Assembly (NCBI GenBank): GCA_033002965.1
Contig: JAURVB010003142.1
Coordinates: forward strand, 1-64,000
Direction: 5' to 3'
DNA from: Piper betle
Taxonomy: Eukaryota; Streptophyta; Magnoliopsida; Piperales; Piperaceae
DNA length: 64,000 bases
Each line of letters starts with the position of its first letter. Within the stretch, counting starts at the first letter, position 1. The notes beneath the pieces are model-generated. The model was not told where the DNA came from, searched no databases, and saw only the letters and a list, made by a program, of their open reading frames with translations. Position numbers and translations under genes: made by a program. Shown one piece after another: positions 23,456 to 35,200 of the stretch.

Positions 23456-26400
23456 ATCTCCCATTGGACTATATATATAAAGATAATTGTATATTACCTT
23501 ATAAGCTCCAAAATAACATACGAATTACCTTATGAGCGCCAAAATAACATACGCTATTATTTCAAAATAACATACGCTATTATTCCAAAATAGCAATCTC
23601 GTCCATTAATGTTAATATAGGATCAAGGTGGTTTTGATTACGTTTATCATAACTAAACTCATCCATGGTCACATACATCAACATAATTAAATGACATAAA
23701 TCAAGTATGGATGTGTAGCATGAAAATTACATGTAATTTGATCTAAACATGTCTATTTCCAACTGGTCCAACTTAATGAGATCATCAAAATAGAGTGAAA
23801 CATAAACCAAATACTGCAATTCAATATAAACTCCCACTAAAGTAACATATCATCAAATAATACAACACCCAGATGAGCAATATGCTCATAAAAGACCTTG
23901 GGCAATAAACTTTTAGTAAGCGGATCCGCCAACTATGGAGTTTGTCCCAATATGCTCATAAAGACTTTACCGAAACTTTGCACTCTAAACTCTTTCTTTC
24001 ACAACAAGGAACTTAATCTTTATGAGCTCCTGTTGTTGTTTGAATATAATACTGTAGACTGATTGTTACAAAATAACTTTAAGTGGTCTTTCAATATTAT
24101 CAATAATGCATAGCCTTATGACAAAATTCCATAATCATATTCCATGATTGGTTGTCTCATAAGAAGCTATGAATTCCAGCTGCCATGGTGGAAGAAGCTA
24201 TGAGTGTCTACTTAGTACTCTTCTAAGAAATAGCTCCTCCAGCAAGCAGGTAGACATAGCCAGAAGTGGATCAACCACTATCTTGACATCTAGCAAAATT
24301 AGAATCAGAATACTTAATCATCTTAAGTTGATCTGACTTCCGATAGGTAAGCATGTATTGTTTTATTCTCTGAAGATACATCATGACTCTTTTGGCTGCT
24401 ATCCGGTGATCTAATCCCAAATTACTTAAATATTTGTCCAACATTCCAACAATATACGCAATATCTGGACGCATACATACTTGAGCATACATAAGACTTC
24501 TATTGCTGAAGCATGGAGAATCTTTTCCATTTCCTTTCCTTCTATGTCATTTTTAGGGCATTGATTGAGACTAAATTTGTCTCCTTTAGAAACAGGGTAT
24601 CTCCTGGTTTACAACCTTGGATGCCCAATCTCTTAAGCACTTTTTCTATATAGGTCTTTTGTGATAATCCAAGTATATATCGAGAGTGATCCCGATGTAT
24701 TTGAATTCTTAATATAAAAACGTATTTCCAAGATCTTTCATTTCAAATTTCTTTGATAAAAATCTCTTGGTTTCATGCAAGAAACTTATATCATTACTGA
24801 CAAGCAATATATCATCAACATATAAAACCAGAAAAATATACTTACTCCCACTAAACTTATGGTATATAGAATCATCAATAATATTCATCTCAAAACCAAA
24901 CGAGAGAATAACTTGATGAAATTTGTAATACCATTAACGAGAGCCTGCTTAAGTCCATAGATAGATTTCTTTAATTTGCAAACTATATTCTTTGAATCTC
25001 TTGATACAAAGTTTTCTGGTTGCACCATATAAATTATTTCATCAATGTCACCATTTAGAAACACAGTCTTTACATCTATCTGATGTAACTCAAGGTCAAA
25101 GTGTGCCACTATTGCCATAATTATTCTGAATGAGTCTTTTGATGAAATTGGAGAGAAAGTCTCACTATAATCGATGCCTTCCTTTTGAGTAAAGCCCTTT
25201 GCAACAAGACGAGCCTTATATCTTTCTACATCACCTTTCGAATCCCTCTTGGTTTTAAATATCCATTTACAACCAATAGGTTTCACAGCTTTAAACAATG
25301 GAACAAGATTCCAAACGTCATTAGCTTCATATCTTCATCTCTTCATTCATGGCATCAATCCACTTTTGAGAATTATAACTCTTCATGGCTTGACGAAAGT
25401 TGATTGGATCATCTTCCACCATTCTAATGTTATCCTCATGTTCTTCGAGAAAGATGATATAATCATTTGAAATTACATTTCTCTTTTCTCTTGTGGATCT
25501 CCTCAATGGCATTTGCTCTTGAGGTTGTTGAGTTTGCTCTTTAGGTATAACTTGATTAGGGGATTCTCGACATTGTCTTCTAATTTGATATTGTTTCTTG
25601 AACAACATGAGGAATATGATCCTGATTATTGTAAAGAACAATCATGGGAAGAGAATCAGATTTTTCTTCAAAGACGAAGTCTCTAACTTCATTTCCCTCT
25701 AAACTCCACATCTTCAAAGAACTGGGCATTTCCCTTCCCAAAGAATGACCTTATTGTGGGATCATAAAACTTATACCCTCTAGACTGTTCAGAGTACCTA
25801 ACAAAATAGCTGCTAACTGTTCTTGAGTCTAGTTTCCTTTCATTGAGCCTATAAGACCTTGCTTTAGCTGGACAACCCCAAATTTGTAAATGATTAATAC
25901 TGGGTCTTTCTCCAGGTCCACTAATTTATAAGGGGTCTTAACTGTTGCCTTTGTTAATACTCTATTAAAAGATATGCCAGTTGTCTTTAATGCCTCACCC
26001 AGGAGAAAATCAGGTAAAGTAGTATGAACAATCATACTTCTTACCATTTCTTTAATGTTTGGTTTCATCTCTCAACAATACCATTCATGTTAGGAGTACC
26101 TGACATTGTGTATTGTGGGATGATTCCACACTCTTCTAGAAATTTGGCAAATAGTCTTGGACGTTGTACACCTGATCCATCATATCTACCATAGTATTCA
26201 CCAACACGGTCAGATCTGATAGCCTTAAGCACGTCCAATGCTCAGCCTTATATGCCTTAAACACGTCCAATGTTTAAGACTTCTCATGAATGAGATAAAG
26301 GTAACCATAACGAGAATAATCCTCTATGAATGTAATAAAATATTGTTAACTATTCCAAGAAGCCGTAGGAAATGGCCCACAAATATCCATATGTATTAGT

Positions 26401-28563
26401 TTTAAGACGCTTGAAGATCTATTGACACCTAGTTTCCTTATAATTGTTTGTTTTCTCTTAATACACTCAATACAGACTTGAAAATCTGATAAATTAAGAT
26501 AATCAAGAAATCCATCTGACATAAGTCGTTCAATTTTTTGTTTAGAAATGCGTCTTAAATGCTTGTGCCAGATTAAAGAAGAATTCTCATCGGTTAATTT
26601 TCTTCTCGTACCACTTAAACCCACATTCAAAGTTTCATTAAAAGATGCAATAGTATCAAGTAAATATAGAATTATTATAAAAAGACAAGGAACCCGTAGC
26701 CACAATATTTGAATTTAGAAAAAGACTAAACTTATTATTTCTAAATGAAGAAGAGTAACCAAATTTGTCCAATATAGAAATAGAAACCAAATTCCATGTT
26801 GCCATCGTCCACATAGATAAATCTTTCAGCATCATTTGGCTTTCAACAACTCAGGCAGCCCTACATTAACACACTTATGTTAGTATCACCCGAATCTAGC
26901 CACCAAGTGTGTATTGGTACTGAAACTAAATTAACCTTAGAACAAACAAAATTAAGAAATGGATTTTTCTTTTTCATGCCAAGCATGATACTTAGTGCAT
27001 TCCTTCTTCATATGTCTTGGTTTACCACAAAAGAAACAGCAAGAGCCTTGATTTTCTTCTTATTTTGTCCTGATAGGTACTAGCAAAGTGAGTGCTTTCA
27101 ACCTGTTCTTGCTTCAACCTTGCTTCTTCTTGCACGCAATAAGAAATGAGCTCATTAAGAGTCCATTTGTCCCTTTGACAGTTGTAACTGACCTTGAATT
27201 GATTGAATTGTGCCGGAAGAGAAATTAAAAGTAAATGCACGAGTAAATCTTTCGATAGCTCTAACCTTAGTGCTTTTAGTTTGAAGTAATATTTGACATC
27301 TCTAAGATGTACTCTCTTATGCTTGTTTTACCTTTAAACTTCATTCAAATCAAGTTCGACAAAAGTTTACTTGTTTCAACCTTATCGTTTTTTACAAAAC
27401 GCTTTTCAATTTCTTTAAGAAACTCACTGGCTATAGTAACCTTTTCAGGCACATCCCCTGAAGGTTTCTCAAATACCACGTTTCGTGATCATAATACTCA
27501 TGTGATTTGAACGTTCCCACTTCTCAATGTCTCGTTTTTCTCAATGGAACTTTTGTCCATAAGAGAAGCAGGTTGTTCAGTCCTTAATGCAAGGTCATGA
27601 TCCATGTAGTCGAGATGATCATCACTCTCTCTTCCAATCCTTAAAACTATCTTTAAGCATTGGAATTGAATTTATGTTGGCAAAAATTATATAAGTAGAT
27701 TGATTAACTGAATCCATAGAACAAAACAACATGCTCATAATAAGATTAATAATTCAAACAATGGTTAAACCCATCAACAGATACCTAGCATAATATTAAT
27801 ATTTAGTCTTTGGACACAAATATTAATTTGTAAGTGGTACTCTCAATGTAGTAATCAAATATAGATAATAAATCCTGTTAAATAATAAACTTTCCTTTGG
27901 GCCGATTTATTATCCACATGGAATCTTAATAATTATCTCATATTTATTACCACAAATGAATATATAATTCTGTTAAATATTAACCTTCCTTTAGGCCGAT
28001 TAGTATTCACATGAATCATATACCCACAACCGTCTTAATATTTTAAAATAAATTAATTTCCACAAAGAGTCTACTTTGACATTATATTGTAGTCCTTAAT
28101 AAATTTTAAAATATTAATCATAACTGAACTATAATTTTAAATTTAATAATCTTAAATAACATAAAATTGAAAAAGGTTATATAAGTATCTTTATTTGGAA
28201 ATTTTTGAAATTATAACCTTTTGTAACTTTATTTTCCTCATTTGATATTTTACCAAAAGAAGACCTTGATTTGAGAACAAATATCGCATATACAATTTCT
28301 TGTATTTTCCTTACCCATTGACCGTGCAAAATTTAGAGTTCCTCCCAACAGGTTGAATACCATATCAATTTGTTGTCGTAGACAGAGATGATAAATAAGA
28401 GAATACTTCCGAAAGATCGAAATTATTTGATCAATGAATTAACAATATCACCCTTTTGTTCAATAAGATACCAAAGTGGATGATTGACTCATTAAAAAAT
28501 AAAAAAATTAACACAAATCAAATTTATACTAATGATCTAATATGAAGAAGCTCTGATACCACT

Positions 28564-29054
28564 TGTTGAGTAAAAAATTTAATTTTAACCAAATTATACA
28601 GTTGATAAAACCATTATCATTGAAACCTTATTTAGATTATATCATCAAGAAAATAAATTTAATAACAGAAACGTACCTGAATCCATAATAGCAAAACGAT
28701 TCTTAACTTGTTTAGATTTTGACCGGTTCTCCAAAGTTAGAGTTTCTGGATGATGGGATATCAGAAAAATTACTGTGCAAATTCGGGGACCATAACCATA
28801 TTTATTCTTATAACTGTATTTATCATTATCTTTCATAATTCCACTTTAACCCGTCATAAATTAGAGATTACAAAAATGGTATCTACACATTTATCCATAC
28901 TCATCTTAAATATATGCTATCTCCACATATTTATCTTAAATATTAATGGCCCCCTTAACCTTAGCTTTAACAGATCAATTTAATTTAGGCCCAAACTTTA
29001 ATAATAATATATGATACAATTATATATTTGTATATATACGTCCAAAATCCAACA
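28564..29054 (-). repeat. 5' LTR of the minus-strand copia
   Basis: 491 bp, with TGTTGG start (minus strand) and ...CTCAACA end, followed by a good tRNA-Met primer site. Confidence 0.87.
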
Positions 29055-29431
29055 CCAGGGAGGACAGACTACTACTAATAATAAAACATATAATTAATAC
29101 GTGCCCAAGCAGCATTTGAGACATATATGGAGTTCGTATGTTTATATATATAAAGCTAGAGAGCGGAAAGGTTGTTGACTGGGGGGAGGGGATGGAGCGT
29201 GGATTGAAGTTGGGAGGTGAAGGTATGCACAACAGAAACGGGCAAGCGGATGGGAACCAGAATGCCCTCCTCCCCATCCTTGGGGTTCTTGAAGGGGATG
29301 AAGAAGCTGCAAATCCCAGGAATGGCCTCAACCCCACCCATGGCCGGCCTGCCATGCATTGCCTTCCCACACCCAAAATCCACATCTCCAAAACCAGCAC
29401 GCTTCAAGTCCGACACCAAGAAGGTGCCCAC

Positions 29432-31339
29432 TATTACAGCCGTGATTCATGGGCGTCACCGGGAACTAGGGTTTGGGTGTTGTCCCTAAGTTTCCCGCAT
29501 CCACGAGGGGGTAGTGGTGACTATCCGAGTGGTGGAAACAACATACCCAGGCTAACTCGTGTATAGTTGTAGGTTACAAACCGAAGTGTAAGAGGCTGCC
29601 GAGTGACCGAGCATTGCTATGGAGCATGGTGTCGAGTTACAATAGTGGTGGTGACACATGGGTCGGTATTTGGTGTATCGAGCATGTGGCTGGGTCCGAG
29701 TCAAGAAACCTCAGGTTGCTGTGATCGGTGTTTGGGTCAGCAGATTGAGGTTGTGGTGCAACCGTGGACCGATCAGGCTACCGAGCTGAGTGTGCAGCAC
29801 AGCATGCCGAGTAGTCGCCAGTGCATGGCAAAATAGCGGTACTGCATTGTGGCAGAGTATCGAGCACAGGTGCGTGTGCACGGGTGAGCATGCGGTCGTG
29901 CAGGCAGGTGTGCGCGCAAGGAAGCGGCAGGAGTGCACACGTGCACGGGCACGTGGGTGCGCGGGTGCGTGGGTACGCAGGCGCGTGAGTGCGCGGGTGT
30001 GTGGGCACGCGATGGTGCACAGATGTTCGCACAAGCGAGCATATGTAGGCGTGCACGCAGGTGTGCGTGAGCGTGCATGGGCATGCACGAGCGGCATTGC
30101 TAGTGCGGTGCGATGCTGGTGGATTATTGCCGGCATTGTAGTAGTTGATTGCTGTGGAGGTTGAACCATGACTGGACGTTGGCTGGGGTCAAGCCAGTGG
30201 GCAAGATGGGATGACCAGTGGTGCAGCCAAGGGTTTGTGAGGAAGTTTCATGGAAGTTGCTGGGGGCGTATCTTGGTGAAGATATGATATCCATATCTAG
30301 GGACGGTGAAGTCTGCAACTAACTTCTGGAGATAACCACAAGGCCGTGTGGTGAACCTGGACGTGGAGTAGGGCTGGGTTGCTAGATGCAGTGGAGATTT
30401 GCAGATCTTTGTGGATTAAGATGCTGGATCCGGAGTTATCTTGAAGCAGAAGGGCGTGGTGATATATGCATGGGGTGAAGGCTGGAAAGAGGATCGGAGG
30501 AGGAGTTATCTGAGAGAGGAATCGAATCCAGAAAGGAGGAGAATTTCCGACGTTGGAAGAGAACGTGTTCCCTTTGTGAGGGAGAGCAACGCGATTCTGC
30601 TGGTGAGAAAGGAGCCATGAAGTTGCTACAGCCGGTGTTCATGGCAAGCGCTGGAACTTCATCCGCTTGCTGGAATCTAGGTACACGTTGTGGGGTTGCT
30701 GGTGTTGGCAATCGGGGAGGATTACTTGAGGTAGAGTAATCCCGAGTGCGCCATTCTAATTGGGTACATTGGGGCGAGGCTGTGGGGGCTGTCCACAAGC
30801 AGAGCAAGTGCTTGAGAGGAGAGTTCAAGTGCTTGTAATCCTTATAATCGGTTTAATGATATAAGGTTGGGAAGTGTTTTCCCGTAATCTGTATTTTTCT
30901 TGTTGGCTGGCGTTTACATAGGGAACATCTGTATTTAGGTCACGATCGAAGTTTACAAGGCAGCCAGTTGCGGTAAGTGGTGCTAAGTCGAGCAAGGGCA
31001 GGCAACACGAACCCAATACGCGTATTGCTGGTTGGGCAATCGGGCAGTGCAGTGTGTGGTGCTGTTTGACTTTTGGAATAGCCTATCGGCAAGGTGTGCT
31101 GATAGTCAAAGGTGTTGTATCGGTGCTGGAACGTGATCGAGCACGGGTGGTCGAGTGAAGGGTTGATTGGTTGTGGAGTTGGCCGAACACAAAAGGGTCA
31201 GTGTTTGTGGCATTGGCTTCCGTAGTTTGTTCCATAGTGCATACTTGGTGTTAAGCTGAGTGTTCTCACGGTGAGAATACGCCGCACAAGACTGGTTGGG
31301 ATCTAAAAATTTTAGGTCCTAGAATTAGTCCCCGTGGCA
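29432..31339. mobile_element. 1.9-kb LTR-like insertion in BAHD-A exon 2
   Basis: It is flanked by CCCAC at 29427-29431 and again at 31340-31344, a perfect 5-bp duplication that is single in the intact paralogue near 49870. The ends TATTACAGCC...CGTGGCA are close to the TG...CA form of an LTR (one change at the left end). There is no retrotransposon coding region, no second LTR and no primer site, so a solo LTR of an unidentified family is the best reading. A non-autonomous element of another class cannot be excluded. The interior is GC-rich; 29868-30092 is a degenerate GTGCGTGGGC-type repeat. Frames there on both strands are by-products of the repeat. Confidence 0.7.
29868..30092. repeat. 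GTGC/GCGTG-rich low-complexity repeat
   Basis: A degenerate repeat of GTGCGTG, GTGCACG and GCGGGTG motifs, mostly alternating purine and pyrimidine. It lies inside the 1.9-kb insertion. Confidence 0.75.
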
Positions 31340-31837
31340 CCCACCATGGTAAAATGCGGTTTCCCGCTTGACCACCAACATGTTTGCCAACGACCTCATG
31401 TACTCCTCCGTCACCTCGCCTTTAGCCTTCTTCACCAGCTCGAGCGCGTACTCCAATGGCCGCCCACTCAGCTCCCCCGCCGTAGCCACCGTGACGGGTA
31501 AGGCGAAGGTGCTTCCGTAGTACAAGGGGAGGAGTGGCGGGTCGAACCGGGAGCGGGAGTTGACGATGTAGATGATCCAGACCTGCTTGGCCGGGTCGGG
31601 CCGCAGCGCGGTGGTCCAGCAGCGCCAGAGGAAGGCAGCAAGGATCTCGAAGGTGGAGGAGGAGGCGCAGAGGTGGCGGGGGAGGCGCTGCCGTAGAGCC
31701 GCTATCTCGGCCGCGCCGAAGAAGAAGGAGCGGTGGGCCATGTCGGGGAACGGGATGAGGGTGCCCTCGACCTGGTCGTACTCTGGGTGGGCGCAGGTCA
31801 CGGTGGGGATCCCGGGCACTGAGCAGGTGGCGTTGTC

Positions 31838-32219
31838 TGTTATGAATATTGTTAGTAGATGAGTAGGGTTGTTAGTAGGGGTAATTGGGTAGGGGTGTTT
31901 GGGTCATTTCACTAGGGAAGATGCCTACAAAAGGGGGCTGTAACAGAATTGTGTAACAACTTTTGTTTTGAAAATCAAATTCACCCTCTTGGAGATTGCT
32001 CCACCCCTTTCCCCTTTCTTGGAACCCAAGGCACCAGGGCGTCCTGGTTCTTCTCCCTTGGTTGCTGAAATTGCAGCCCTTCCTCCATCCCTCTTGCTGT
32101 TGATCTTCATCCCCTCTCTTCCAGGAAGTTCACCCTCAAGATGGCACCAGCAAAGCAGAGTTCCAAGCCTTCCAAGGGCAAGGAATTGGTTATGGAGCTT
32201 GGAGGAGAAACACCTTCCA
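31838..32219 (+). repeat. 5' LTR of the gypsy element
   Basis: TGTTATGAATATTG...CACCTTCCA. The end is TCCA rather than plain CA. The last 79 bases, presumably U5, already carry the start codon and first 26 codons of the gag-pol frame. Confidence 0.93.
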
Positions 32220-35200
32220 GATTGGTATCAGAGCATGTCGAGGGAGGTACGTCTTCTTCACCCCATCTTGATGAATTATCCCAGATTAGGAGAGTTCAAG
32301 ATCAATTGATTGCTACCATTACCAATATGTCATCAAAATTTGATTTATTACTGCAATCAAGAAGTGATGGGTTGGGAAATAGAGAAGGTATTGGGACAAT
32401 TCAGGGGAGGGTTCCTGCAATGGGGATGGATAGGGATGATCCATTGCTGGAATCCCATGTTGGACGTCCTCAAGAGGTGCTGGAATCCCATGTTGGACGT
32501 CCCCAAGAGGTGTTGTTGACATCAGCTGAGAGGGGGCGACACCATGAGGGGCTGTTGCAGGGTATGGTTGATCATCATCCAGGAGCACATCCAATTTCAG
32601 CAGGGATGGGGCGACCTTGTGAAGATGGGTTGCTTGGTAGGCGACCTTGTGAGGATGGATTGCATGGTAGGCGATCTTGTGATGATTTGTTGCAGGGTAG
32701 GCGACCTGGTGATGATGGATTGCAGGGTTTGAACCACCAAGAACAGCTGGAAGAGGCACTGTTGCAAGGAGGAAGGAAGCAATTCGGTATGGGCAGGAGA
32801 GGAAGAGCACCTGTTCGACAAAATTTCCAGGAAGGTGCTGCCCAAAATTGCAGGGATATTGCTGCCTATGATGACCCAAATGAAGATTTCTTGAAAGGCT
32901 CCAAGATTAGCTTCCCAAAATTTGATGGAACCAAGGACCCAATTTCATGGTTTAGCAGGGCAGAAAAATTTTTCAAGCTGCACCACGTCCAAGAGAGATT
33001 GCAAGTAGAGTTGGCCAGTTTTCATTTGGAGGATGATGCACAAATTTGGTATGATATGCTGCAAGAACATCATGGAATTCCTAGCTGGCCTGAATTGAAG
33101 GAAGCCATGAATCTTCAGTTCGGTCCCTCGGAATATGAGGATTTTTATGGCGACCTTACTCGGTTAAAACAGGACACATCAGTTCAAGAGTATACCGTTC
33201 AATTTAACCGGTTGGCCACTAGAGCTGGAAGCATGACTGAAAAGCAGAGAATCAGCAGCTATACTTGTGGTCTCAAGCCTCAATTGAGAGTGGAGGTGAA
33301 AGCTAGGAAGCCGGACACCTTATTGGACGCTCAAGGGCTGGCTAGACATTTGGAGACCCATGTGAATCAGAAATCAGCAACAATTGGGAGAGCAATGAAC
33401 ATGGGATATCAATATGCAGCTGGAACGTCTAACAAGGGAGGAAGTTTTGGGTCGGTCAAGGCTGATGTTGGGGTAGCAGCAGAGCAGCAACTCAAGGAGA
33501 TTCCTCATGGACGGAAATTCAGCATCAAGCAATTGCAAGAGAGAAAGGAGGCTGGATTGTGTTTCAGGTGTGACGAGAAATTTGTACCCGGACACAAGTG
33601 TAAAAGGTTATTCGTCATTGAAGTGGAAAGGGAGGAGGAAATGTCGGAGGAGGACGATAGTGACCCGGAAGATGACTCCCTTACTCCAGCCATCTCCTTG
33701 AATGCTTTGACGGGAATCATTACCTCAAACACCATGAGGGTTATCGGAAGAGTGGGTGGACACCAAGTGACAATTCTGATTGATTCGGGAAGCTCCCACA
33801 ATTTTGTGAATGCAAGGCTGGTTCAGAAATTGAAGTTGCCAAAGGAAACCAGCAATGGACCCAAAGTTCAGATTGCCAATGGCGACCGAATGAGTTGTGG
33901 GGGAAGGTGTTCAGCTATCAAGATTGAATTTCCAAGATATGCTACTACTTCGGAATTTTTCATACTTCAGCTCGAAGAGATTGACATCGTTTTGGGTATC
34001 CAATGGTTGAAGACGTTGGGGCCAATTCTATGGGACTTTGAATCCCTCACGATGTCCTTCAAAGATAAAGAGAAAACAGTGGAATTAAGAGGGCAGATCA
34101 CTCCTCCGGATCAGTTGTGTGATAAGAAGCGTATTTCACAATCTTTCAAACAAAGAAAACAGGGGTTATTGATGAACTTGCAAGTGGTGAACAACAGGGG
34201 TTTGGGTCTACCGGAACCTACTTTAACAGCTCAACAACAAGATGGATTGGATCAGCTGTTGCTAAGGTTTGACAAAGTGTTTTCTGTACCCAAGGGGCTG
34301 CCACCTACACGCCCTCATGACCACCATGTGAACCTCAAGGAGGGAACGATGCCGGTAGCCGTGAGACCGTATCGGTATCCTTACTTCCAGAAAAATGAAA
34401 TTGAGAGACAAGTAAAGCAATTACTGGAGGATGGAGTAATTCAGCCTACATCAAGTCCCTATTCAGCTCCGGTGTTGCTAGTCAAGAAGAAAGATGGAAG
34501 TTGGAGGATGTGTGTTGATTATAGAGCTCTCAACAAGGCAACGATAAAGGATAAGTTTCCCATTCCCAACATTGATGAACTCTTGGATGAATTACATGGT
34601 ACTACCTATTTTTCTAAGCTGGATTTGAGGTCAGGTTATCATCAAATAAGAATGCATGGAGAGGATGTCCACAAAACAGCTTTCCGGACACACCATGGGC
34701 ATTATGAGTTCAAGGTTATGCCGTTTGGATTATCCAATGCCCCTTCCACCTTCCAAGCTTTGATGAATGAGGTATTTGCTCCCTATCTCAGAAAATTCAT
34801 ATTAGTTTTCTTTGATGATATTCTTATATACAGCAAGTGTTGGGATGAACATCTATACCATCTTGAGTTGACGCTAGCTGAATTGCTTAGACATGAGTTG
34901 TATGCTAAGAAGGAAAAATGTTCTTTTGGGTTGCGTCAAATTCAGTATTTGGGACATGTTATCTCATCCGAAGGTGTTGGCGTGGACAAGGAAAAAATAG
35001 AGGCTATTGTGAATTGGCCGACGCCGAGATCAGTTAAGAGTATAAGAGCTTTTTTGGGATTAGCTGGGTATTATAGAAAGTTTATCAAGGGCTTTGGTAC
35101 TCTAGCAGCTCCATTGTCGGATTTACTGAAAAAGGATGCTTATCATTGGGACCTTCTCGCGGAGCAAGCCTTCCATGACCTGAAACAAGCTCTCACAAAG

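Larger units (their letters stand above)
22904..29054 (-). mobile_element. Ty1/copia retrotransposon, decayed
   Basis: The element is read on the minus strand. Its 5' LTR is 29054-28564, its 3' LTR 23455-22904, and the primer-binding site just inside the 5' LTR (TGGTATCAGAGC, about 28552-28563) fits initiator tRNA-Met. Domains follow in copia order: gag (27240-27022), a degenerate zinc knuckle near 27000, GAG-pre-integrase (26705-26346), integrase (26068-25829), the linker (25641-25327), reverse transcriptase (25298-24885, then a YVDD-type site near 24810) and RNase H (24492-24271). Stops and frameshifts separate all of them. Flanks AGAGG (22899-22903) and CCAGG (29055-29059) are a degenerate target duplication; copy B has GCAGG at the empty site. 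It lies in the 3' flank of the BAHD-A pseudogene. Confidence 0.9.

Noticed and set aside
14937..29054. A single composite copia element spanning both copia blocks
   Set aside because: The two lie on opposite strands, each has its own LTR pair and target site, and host sequence shared with copy B lies between them.
29711..30169. Several long frames rich in His, Arg, Thr and Cys
   Set aside because: They are read from a degenerate GTGCGTG repeat and are open in several frames at once.
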